From: Acetobacteraceae bacterium
GTDB lineage: Bacteria > Pseudomonadota > Alphaproteobacteria > Acetobacterales > Acetobacteraceae
DNA: 5,767 bases
Assembly (NCBI GenBank): GCA_014377905.1
Contig: JACMOQ010000586.1
Location: forward strand, 1 to 5,767
Direction of reading: 5' to 3'
Numbering within the stretch: position 1 is the first letter of the stretch; each line of letters opens with the position of its first letter. This document shows positions 1-5,767 of the stretch, in pieces. A model generated the notes under the pieces. It made no database searches and was not told the origin of the DNA. It was given only the letters and a program-made list of their open reading frames with translations. The translations under genes and the position numbers were made by a program.

Positions 1-2225
1 AGCGCCGCGATGCGGTCGGGCAATTCAGCCGGGCTTGCCCGCAACGCCCCCGCCGCCTCGGCAAGCCGACGCTCGGTTTCGTTGACCAGCGCCAGGGCCG
101 CCTCGGCGCACACCGCCTCGATCCGCCGCACCCCCGCGCTTACGCCCGCTTCGGCAACAATGCGCAGCAACCCGATATCGCCGGTGCGCCGAACATGGGT
201 GCCACCGCAGAGTTCGATCGACCACGCTGGCCGGCCTTCCTCGCCGACGCCCATGCTGACAACCCGAACCTCGTCGCCGTATTTCTCGCCGAACAGGGCC
301 ATCGCCCCTTCGGCGACCGCGGCATCCGGCGTCATCAGCCTTGTGCGCACCTCGGTATTTTCCCGAATACGGGCATTGACCTCGGATTCCACCCAGGCCA
401 GATCGTCCCGCCCGATCGGTGTTGGCTGCGACACGTCAAAGCGCAGCCGGTCCGGCCCGTTGAGGCTGCCTTTCTGCTGGACATGGTTGCCCAGGCGCCG
501 GCGCAGCGCCTCATGCAGCAAATGCGTCGCTGAATGATGTGCCCGGATCGCGGTGCGTCGCGTGTGATCGACCGTCGCTACCACCGGCTTGCCCACCTCC
601 ACCACACCGCCTGTCACCAGCCCGAGATGGACAAAAAGCTCGCCCAACTTTTTTTGCGTGTCGGTTATCTGAATACGGAAGCCTGGGCCGCTGATCACGC
701 CGTGATCGCCCAACTGCCCACCCGATTCGGCATAGAACGGGGTCTGGTTGAGCAATAGCGCAACCTCGCTCCCCGCCTCCGCCCGCGCCACCGGATGCCC
801 GGCCATAACCAGCGCGGTAACCTCGCCCTCGGCCGCTTCCGTGCTGTAACCCAGAAACTCCGAGGCCCCAAGTTTTTCGCGGATTTCGAACCAGACCGTC
901 TCGGTCGCCGCTTCGCCGCTGCCCGCCCAGGCTGCCCGCGCCCGCCGGCGCTGATCATCCATTGCGGCATTAAAGCCATCGGTGTCGACAATGCGGCCCT
1001 GTTCGCGCAGGGCGTCCTGGGTCAGATCGAGGGGAAATCCGAACGTATCGTAGAGTTTAAACGCCACCGCGCCCGGTAGCGCCGCGCCTTCGGCCAGCCG
1101 CCCGGTTTCGTCCGATAGCAGCCCCAATCCACGATCGAGCATGGTCTTGAAGCGGGTTTCCTCCAGCTTCAGCGTGTCGGTCACCAGGGTTTCGGCGCGT
1201 GCGATCTCCGGATAGGCCGCGCCCATCTGGCGGATCAGCGCCGGCACCAGCCGATACATCACCGGGTCCTTGGCGCCCATCATGTGGATATGGCGCATCG
1301 CCCGCCGCATGATCCGACGCAGGACATAGCCACGCCCTTCATTGGACGGCAGAACGCCGTCCGCCATCAGGAAAGTGCTAGCGCGCAAATGATCTGCTAC
1401 GACCCGATGGCTGGTTTTGTGGAACCCGTCCGGGTCCTGTCCGGTTACCTCAGCGCTGGCCAAAATAAGCGCGCGGAAGGTATCGGTGTCATAGTTGTCA
1501 TGCTTGCCCTGTAAGACTGCGGCAATCCGTTCAAGCCCCATGCCGGTATCGATCGATGGCCGCGGCAAGGCGTTGCGCACCCCCGGCGGGCCCTCTTCGA
1601 ATTGCATAAACACCAGGTTCCAGATCTCGATGAACCTGTCTCCGTCCTCATTCGGGCTGCCAGGCGGGCCGCCCGCGATCTGGTCGCCATGGTCGTAGAA
1701 AATCTCGGAGCACGGACCGCACGGACCGGTATCGCCCATCCGCCAGAAATTGTCGCTGGTCGGAATGCGGATGATCCGATCATCGCCAATCCCGGCGATG
1801 TTGCGCCACAAGGCGGCAGCCTCCTCGTCCTCGGAATAGACCGTGACCAGCAACTTGTCTTTCGCCAGCCCGAAATCGCGGGTTAGCAGATGCCACGCAT
1901 GGTAGATCGCCTGATCCTTGAAATAATCGCCGAACGAGAAATTGCCCAGCATCTCGAAGAACGTGTGGTGCCTGGCGGTGTAGCCGACATTATCGAGGTC
2001 GTTATGCTTGCCCCCTGCCCGCACCGATTTCTGCGCCGTCGTCGCCCTTGTATATGGACGCTTCTCCTGGCCGGTGAACACATTCTTGAACTGCACCATG
2101 CCCGAATTGGCGAACATCAGGGTTGGGTCATTGCGTGGCACGAGCGGCGAGCTTTCCACCACGGTGTGGCCATTATCGGCAAAGTAGTTCAGGAATGTAG
2201 CGCGGATATCGTTGCTGCTGGTCAT
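1..2225 (-). CDS. alaS: Alanyl-tRNA synthetase, 3' end cut off by the window edge
   Basis: Cytoplasmic class II aminoacyl-tRNA synthetase that charges tRNA-Ala and hydrolyses mischarged Ser- or Gly-tRNA-Ala. I translated the minus strand from the ATG at 2225-2223 and found 741 codons without a stop. Motif 2 is RHHTFFEMLG (residues 85-94) and motif 3 is GMGLERI (228-234), within an N-terminal catalytic domain of about 240 residues. A tRNA-recognition region follows. The editing domain has its zinc ligands intact: HSATH (H564, H568) and CGGTH (C673, H677), numbered close to the E. coli enzyme. RTGDIGLLRIV and GVRRIEAV follow. The family is about 870-890 residues, so roughly 140 C-terminal residues (C-Ala domain) lie outside. 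The start is firm because an in-frame TAA sits 12 bases upstream (2237-2235). No good Shine-Dalgarno is visible; the nearest purine run is AAGG about 15 bases upstream. One oddity is QKS at residues 65-67 where most relatives have QKC. Confidence 0.97.
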   Translation of the reverse strand, partial: MTSSNDIRATFLNYFADNGHTVVESSPLVPRNDPTLMFANSGMVQFKNVFTGQEKRPYTRATTAQKSVRAGGKHNDLDNVGYTARHHTFFEMLGNFSFGDYFKDQAIYHAWHLLTRDFGLAKDKLLVTVYSEDEEAAALWRNIAGIGDDRIIRIPTSDNFWRMGDTGPCGPCSEIFYDHGDQIAGGPPGSPNEDGDRFIEIWNLVFMQFEEGPPGVRNALPRPSIDTGMGLERIAAVLQGKHDNYDTDTFRALILASAEVTGQDPDGFHKTSHRVVADHLRASTFLMADGVLPSNEGRGYVLRRIMRRAMRHIHMMGAKDPVMYRLVPALIRQMGAAYPEIARAETLVTDTLKLEETRFKTMLDRGLGLLSDETGRLAEGAALPGAVAFKLYDTFGFPLDLTQDALREQGRIVDTDGFNAAMDDQRRRARAAWAGSGEAATETVWFEIREKLGASEFLGYSTEAAEGEVTALVMAGHPVARAEAGSEVALLLNQTPFYAESGGQLGDHGVISGPGFRIQITDTQKKLGELFVHLGLVTGGVVEVGKPVVATVDHTRRTAIRAHHSATHLLHEALRRRLGNHVQQKGSLNGPDRLRFDVSQPTPIGRDDLAWVESEVNARIRENTEVRTRLMTPDAAVAEGAMALFGEKYGDEVRVVSMGVGEEGRPAWSIELCGGTHVRRTGDIGLLRIVAEAGVSAGVRRIEAVCAEAALALVNETERRLAEAAGALRASPAELPDRIAA

Positions 2226-2424
2226 GGCTTGGGCTTAGCCTTGGATGCGAAAAGGGTGCAAAACCTAGCGCAGGGGGGGAACGGAAGGAAGGTCTTCTTT
2301 TGGGGAACAACTGGACGCTTAGAAACTCCGTCCTTTGATTAACGTTGGTTTGGCGGACGAAGATCGCACCCCCCTCTCGACCCCGCCGCCAAGATAGCAT
2401 AGCTTTCTCTCCAAGCCTGAAGTT

Positions 2425-2444
2425 CCCCGGCTCCGCTTGCGGGG
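2425..2444 (+). promoter_or_regulatory. Small GC hairpin in the putative leader of the FAD-subunit gene
   Basis: CCCCG at 2425-2429 is exactly complementary to CGGGG at 2440-2444, leaving a 10-base loop. Flanking bases do not extend the stem, and no T-run follows, so it does not look like an intrinsic terminator. A five-pair stem can arise by chance in GC-rich DNA. A role in the mRNA leader is only a possibility. Confidence 0.2.
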
Positions 2445-2481
2445 TTGGACCGGAACGGGCGGTCGCGAATACGCCAAATGC

Positions 2482-2486
2482 GGGAG
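2482..2486 (+). promoter_or_regulatory. Ribosome binding site that decides the FAD-subunit start
   Basis: GGGAG lies five bases before the ATG at 2492, an ordinary Shine-Dalgarno spacing. It supports this ATG over the in-frame ATG at 2345. The latter would add 49 residues of low-complexity, non-family sequence rich in Pro, Arg and Ser. Confidence 0.75.
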
Positions 2487-2491
2487 CGAAT

Positions 2492-3358
2492 ATGTCAGGA
2501 CTTTCTTACACGGCACCGAGCACGATCAATGAGGCAGTGAGCCTGTTGGCCAATGCCGGCGGCATCGCCAAAGTGCTATCGGGTGGCACCGATCTGCTGG
2601 TGCAGATGAAATCCGGCCGGGTAAAGCCCGATCTGATCGTCGATACGAAAAAAATCCCGGGTATGATCGGGATCCGTGAAGTTGGCGGCGCGTTTGTCAT
2701 CGGAGCCGCGACATCGGGTGCCGCGCTCGGCGAACATGCCGGGCTAGTTGCCGCCTGGCCGGGCGTGGTGGAAGCCACCAACCTGATCGGTTCGACTCAG
2801 GTGCAAGGCCGCGCATCCCTCGCCGGAAATTTGTGCAACGCATCGCCGGGCGCCGACTCGCCGCCAGCGATGATTGCCGCCGGGGCCATTGCCGTTATTG
2901 CTGGCCCCGCCGGCACCCGCGAAGTGCCGGTCGAGGCGATTGTGACCGCGCCGGGCCGCACCAGCCTCGCCAAGGGCGAATTCATCACCGAATTCCGTCT
3001 GCCGAAAAAGGCAGCCCGCTCGGGCGATGCTTATCTGCGCTTCATTCCGCGCACGGAAATGGACATTGCCGTGGTTGGGTGCGCCATTGCGGTGACGCTC
3101 GATGCCAATGGGGTTTGCATCGCCGCCAAGGTTGCGTTGGGTGCGGTTGCCCCGACCCAGCTGGTGGTTGCCGGTGCTGCCGCCGCCCTGATCGGCAACA
3201 AGCTGACCGACGCCGTGTTGGCCAAGCTCGACGCCGAATGCCAGGCGGTTTGCAAGCCGATCAACGACAAGCGCGGCACGATCGAATATCGCACCAAGGT
3301 TGCCGGCGTGCTCGGGCGCCGTGTTGCCGCCATCGCCTTCCAGCGTGCGGGAGCCTGA
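2492..3358 (+). CDS. Molybdenum hydroxylase FAD-binding (medium) subunit, CoxM/XdhB-like
   Basis: A 288-residue cytoplasmic subunit expected to bind FAD and pass electrons from the [2Fe-2S] subunit to an acceptor such as a quinone or NAD. The length is normal for the medium subunit of three-gene xanthine oxidase family enzymes. The protein begins with the usual Y-x-A-P-x-T-x-x-E-A-V. The first FAD motif is VLSGGTDLLVQMKSG (residues 28-42). The second is QVQGRASLAGNLCNASPGAD (103-122), the family's GTIGGN-type loop followed by N-A-x-P-x-A-D. The CO_deh_flav_C-type domain fills roughly residues 180-285. The GGTD form of the first motif is common in xanthine dehydrogenase and hydroxybenzoyl-CoA reductase relatives. 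CO dehydrogenase CoxM typically has AGGHS there. It is the first gene of the operon and its stop is four bases from the next ATG. Family is sure; substrate and electron acceptor are unknown. Confidence 0.93.
   Translation: MSGLSYTAPSTINEAVSLLANAGGIAKVLSGGTDLLVQMKSGRVKPDLIVDTKKIPGMIGIREVGGAFVIGAATSGAALGEHAGLVAAWPGVVEATNLIGSTQVQGRASLAGNLCNASPGADSPPAMIAAGAIAVIAGPAGTREVPVEAIVTAPGRTSLAKGEFITEFRLPKKAARSGDAYLRFIPRTEMDIAVVGCAIAVTLDANGVCIAAKVALGAVAPTQLVVAGAAAALIGNKLTDAVLAKLDAECQAVCKPINDKRGTIEYRTKVAGVLGRRVAAIAFQRAGA
3349..3353 (+). promoter_or_regulatory. Ribosome binding site of the [2Fe-2S] subunit gene
   Basis: GGGAG lies inside the last codons of the FAD-subunit gene, nine bases before the ATG at 3363. 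It supports this start over the in-frame ATG at 3300, which would lie deep within the upstream gene. The arrangement suggests coupled translation. Confidence 0.65.
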
Positions 3359-3362
3359 GACC

Positions 3363-3839
3363 ATGAGCAAAACCCATGTCACCACCACGATCAACGGCGA
3401 ACCCGCTGAATTCCTCGCCGAGGCTGGTCTGTCCCTGCACGACGCGCTGCGCGACGAAGTTGGCCTGACCGGCACGAAAGAAGGCTGCGGCTCGGGCGAT
3501 TGCGGCGCATGTTCGGTCATCGTCGATGACCGGCTGGTCTGCGCTTGCCTCGTGCTCGCGGTGGAAGCCGAAGGTGCGACCATTCAGACCATCGAAGGCG
3601 TGGCGACCGGCGAAAAGCTGCACCCGTTGCAGCGCAAATTCATCGAACACGCCGCCTTGCAATGCGGGTTTTGCACCCCGGGCTTCCTGGTGGCGGCGAA
3701 ATCGCTGCTCGAAAAGAACAACGACCCGACCGAAACCGAAGTGCGGTTCTGGTTGGCTGGCAATCTGTGCCGTTGCACCGGGTATGATAAAATTGTCCGC
3801 GCCGTAATGGACGCCGCGGCCGAAATGCGAGGAGCTTGA
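3363..3839 (+). CDS. Molybdenum hydroxylase [2Fe-2S] (small) subunit, CoxS/XdhC-like
   Basis: A 158-residue iron-sulfur subunit, the usual length, which carries electrons from the Mo cofactor to FAD. The N-terminal half is a plant-type ferredoxin domain with cluster ligands C42, C47, C50 and C62 (C-x4-C-x2-C-x11-C, within GCGSGDCGAC). The C-terminal half is the all-helical [2Fe-2S]-binding domain with C101, C104, C136 and C138, within QCGFCTPG and GNLCRCTGY. All eight ligands are present, so both clusters should form. Q100, next to C101, is the residue that in family structures lies beside the pterin cofactor. The gene is in tight linkage: four bases after the FAD-subunit stop and three bases before the large-subunit ATG. 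Small subunits of this family are too similar to reveal the substrate. Confidence 0.96.
   Translation: MSKTHVTTTINGEPAEFLAEAGLSLHDALRDEVGLTGTKEGCGSGDCGACSVIVDDRLVCACLVLAVEAEGATIQTIEGVATGEKLHPLQRKFIEHAALQCGFCTPGFLVAAKSLLEKNNDPTETEVRFWLAGNLCRCTGYDKIVRAVMDAAAEMRGA
3830..3834 (+). promoter_or_regulatory. Ribosome binding site of the large-subunit gene
   Basis: AGGAG overlaps the end of the small-subunit gene and lies eight bases before the ATG at 3843. It is the strongest Shine-Dalgarno match in the operon and fixes the large-subunit start. Confidence 0.75.
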
Positions 3840-3842
3840 AAC

Positions 3843-5767
3843 ATGACCTATATCGGTAACAAGTCTGATCTGCGCGTCGTCGGCACCCGTCCGGACCGCC
3901 CTGATGGCGTCGAAAAAGTCACCGGCCGCGCGGTTTATGGCGCCGATTTTCGCCTCGCAGGGCAGTTGACCGGGCGCATTCTGCGCAGCCCGCACGCCCA
4001 TGCCAGGATCATCAAGATCGATACGTCCAAGGCAAAAGCCCTGCCCGGCGTGAAGGCAGTGATGACCGCTGAGGACATGCCGAACATCACCTCGGAAGAA
4101 GCGTTCGTCGGGGAAGGCCCGACCAATTTCCGCGATCAATCGCTCAATGTCATGGCGCGCGGCAAGGTGCTTTACGAAGGCCATGCAGTGGCGGCCGTCG
4201 CTGCCATGTCGCCCTCGATCGCCGAAGCGGCGCTGGCGCTGATCGAAGTGACCTACGAAGTTCTCCCGCATGTGATCGATGTCGAAGAAGCGATGGCGCC
4301 CGGCGCGCCGATCCTTGACGAAAACCTGTTCACCGCCGGCGTTGACCCCAAGCCGACCAAGGCGTCGAACATTGCCAAAAAGATTATTCTGAAGTCGGGC
4401 GATATCGATGCCGGCTTCGCCAAGGCTGATGTGATTGCCGAAGGTCGTTATGTGACCGCCGCGGTGCATCAGGCCTACATTGAGCCGCATGCCTGCGTCG
4501 CGACTATCGGCGCCGACGGCCAGGCGACGGTCTATGCGTCGAGTCAGGGTCATTTCATGATCCGGTCGTTCTGCGCCAAGCTGCTGGGGATGGAAATCTC
4601 CAACATCCGGGTTATTCCGCTCGAAATCGGCGGCGGCTTTGGCGGCAAGACTATCGTTTATCTTGAGCCGGTTGCGTTGAAGCTGTCCCAGATTTCGGGC
4701 AAGCCGGTGAAACTGGTGATGACCCGCGAGGAAGTGTTCCGCGCATCCGGCCCGACATCGGGCGCGGTGGTCGAAGTGAAAATGGGCGCTATGAAGGACG
4801 GCACGATTGTGGCCGCCCAAGCCGTGCTCAAATACCAGGCGGGCGCGTTTCCGGGTTCGCCGGTGCAGCCCGGCCTGATGTGCGCGTTCGCGATGTACGA
4901 CATCGCCAACGTGCATGTGACCGGCTACGACGTGATTTCCAATCGCGCCAAGGTCGCCGCCTATCGCGCCCCCGGTGCGCCGATTTCATCCTATGCCGCC
5001 GAACAAGTGGTCGATGATCTCGCCCGCCAGCTTGGCATGGATGCGATCACCATCCGCGAAAAGAACGCCGCCAAGGCCGGCACCAAAACCGTCTACGGCG
5101 TGACCTTCCCGGAAATCGGCTATGAGGCGGTGCTTGCAGCTGCTAAGTCGCACGCCCATTGGAAGGCCCCGCTCGGCAAGAACCAGGGCCGTGGCATCGC
5201 CACCGGATTTTGGTTCAACATCGGCGGCGAAAGCTCGGCGTCGGTGTTTGTCAACGAAGACGGCAGTGTCAGCGTTGTGTCGGGCAGCCCTGACATTGGC
5301 GGATCACGTGCGTCAATGGCGATGATGGCCGCCGAAGTGCTTGGCATTCCGGTTGATAATGTCCGCCCGATCATCGGCGACACGGCATCGATTGGGTTCA
5401 CGAATGTAACAGGCGGCAGCCGCGTGACCTATGCCACCGGTATGGCGACCGTGCAGGCGACCGAGAAGGTCATCGAGCAGTTGAAGCAGCGCGCCGCGAT
5501 GATTTGGGACATCAGCCCCGACGCGGTAGATTGGAAAGATGGCCAGGCAGTTCCGGCCGGTGCCAATGCTGGCGGGTTCGACCCGCTATCGCTGGCGGCG
5601 ATCGCGGCGAAAGCCGGCAAGACCGGCGGCCCGATCGGGTCGGAAGTTTCGGTCAACGCCCAAGGCGCAGGCCCCGGATTCGGCGCGCATATCTGCGACG
5701 TTGAGGTTGACCGTGAAACCGGCCAGACCACGATCATCCGCTACACTGCCATCCAGGATGTCGGTCG
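3843..5767 (+). CDS. Molybdenum hydroxylase molybdopterin-binding (large) subunit, 3' end cut off by the window edge
   Basis: Catalytic subunit of a xanthine oxidase family enzyme that would hydroxylate or oxidise a substrate at a Mo-pterin centre. I read 641 codons without a stop; the family is about 750-800 residues, so 110-160 are missing. The N-terminal hammerhead domain contains DGVEKVTGRAVYGAD (residues 21-35) and SPHAHARI. Cofactor-binding landmarks follow: HQAYIEPHA (209-217), SSQGHF with Q235, GGGFGGK (263-269), the active-site loop AYRAPGAP (373-380), DIGGSR (484-489) and TGGSR (523-527). The catalytic glutamate of the family normally lies near the C-terminus, beyond the window, so it cannot be checked. 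The loop lacks the cysteine of form I CO dehydrogenase (AYRCSFR) and differs from form II (AYRGAGR). DIGGSR also replaces the DMGQG-type motif seen in many relatives. Family is sure; substrate is unknown. Confidence 0.94.
   Translation, partial: MTYIGNKSDLRVVGTRPDRPDGVEKVTGRAVYGADFRLAGQLTGRILRSPHAHARIIKIDTSKAKALPGVKAVMTAEDMPNITSEEAFVGEGPTNFRDQSLNVMARGKVLYEGHAVAAVAAMSPSIAEAALALIEVTYEVLPHVIDVEEAMAPGAPILDENLFTAGVDPKPTKASNIAKKIILKSGDIDAGFAKADVIAEGRYVTAAVHQAYIEPHACVATIGADGQATVYASSQGHFMIRSFCAKLLGMEISNIRVIPLEIGGGFGGKTIVYLEPVALKLSQISGKPVKLVMTREEVFRASGPTSGAVVEVKMGAMKDGTIVAAQAVLKYQAGAFPGSPVQPGLMCAFAMYDIANVHVTGYDVISNRAKVAAYRAPGAPISSYAAEQVVDDLARQLGMDAITIREKNAAKAGTKTVYGVTFPEIGYEAVLAAAKSHAHWKAPLGKNQGRGIATGFWFNIGGESSASVFVNEDGSVSVVSGSPDIGGSRASMAMMAAEVLGIPVDNVRPIIGDTASIGFTNVTGGSRVTYATGMATVQATEKVIEQLKQRAAMIWDISPDAVDWKDGQAVPAGANAGGFDPLSLAAIAAKAGKTGGPIGSEVSVNAQGAGPGFGAHICDVEVDRETGQTTIIRYTAIQDVG

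Larger units (their letters stand above)
2226..2491. other. Divergent intergenic region between alaS and the Mo-hydroxylase operon
   Basis: These 266 bases separate two genes transcribed away from each other, so both promoters should lie here. I see no coding sequence I can support. Candidate sigma-70 boxes are weak: TTGATT at 2335-2340 could be a -35 box for the rightward operon, but no good -10 follows at the right distance. A G7 run (2273-2279) and a C6 run (2369-2374) are present. An imperfect dyad, AAG-N-TA-N3-TA-N-CTT, lies at 2391-2405. A plus-strand reading frame is open upstream of 2492 from an ATG at 2345, but I treat that stretch as untranslated leader. No transcription start or operator can be assigned with confidence. 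Confidence 0.75.

Noticed and set aside
1890..2342. A 150-codon plus-strand open frame opposite the 5' part of alaS
   Set aside because: The minus strand here encodes the most conserved part of AlaRS, including motif 2. The plus-strand frame is its shadow.
2273..2374. G7 and C6 runs that could pair, or act as a phase-variable tract
   Set aside because: They are about 90 bases apart with no further complementarity beyond one or two bases. The runs are short for slippage control, and neither abuts a clear promoter.
2425..2444. GC hairpin as an intrinsic terminator
   Set aside because: It has only five base pairs and no following T-run, and it lies upstream of a gene rather than after one.
2345..2491. 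A 49-residue N-terminal extension of the FAD subunit from an upstream ATG
   Set aside because: The added sequence resembles no subunit of this family. The ATG at 2492 has GGGAG at the right distance and gives the normal start and length.
2744..3583. A 279-codon minus-strand open frame opposite the FAD and Fe-S subunit genes
   Set aside because: It lies opposite two clearly coding genes, has low-complexity composition and no recognisable motif.
3261..4916. A 551-codon open frame on the minus strand, opposite the three hydroxylase genes
   Set aside because: It crosses two gene boundaries of a well-supported operon. Its translation is rich in His, Arg, Gly and Ala with no family motif, as expected for the antisense shadow of GC-rich coding DNA.

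Overview
The window is GC-rich bacterial chromosomal DNA. It holds two divergent transcription units separated by a 266-base gap. Both outer genes run off the window ends. The alanyl-tRNA synthetase sequence (for example the block RAGGKHNDLDNVGYTARHH) and the tight Mo-hydroxylase operon suggest an alphaproteobacterium. This is an inference from remembered family patterns, and I cannot fix the order or genus.

Left half, minus strand (1-2225): alaS, encoding alanyl-tRNA synthetase. It is open from its ATG to the window edge (741 codons seen). The class II catalytic motifs and the four zinc ligands of the editing domain are intact. Only the extreme C-terminal part lies outside.

Middle (2226-2491): the divergent intergenic region. 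It must carry the promoters of both units. It contains no gene I can support, a small GC hairpin near the right-hand gene, and no convincing sigma-70 promoter that I can assign by eye.

Right half, plus strand (2492-5767): a three-gene operon for a heterotrimeric molybdenum hydroxylase of the xanthine oxidase family. The order is FAD subunit, [2Fe-2S] subunit, molybdopterin subunit, the medium-small-large order also used by coxMSL. The genes are 3-4 bases apart and each has a purine-rich ribosome binding site. The expected electron path runs from the Mo cofactor in the large subunit, through two [2Fe-2S] clusters in the small subunit, to FAD in the medium subunit.

The large subunit carries AYRAPGAP at the active-site loop, not the form I CO dehydrogenase AYRCSFR or the form II AYRGAGR. 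It should therefore not be labelled a CO dehydrogenase, and its substrate is unknown. This is the most noteworthy point. I found no CRISPR array, mobile element, RNA gene or clearly new system.
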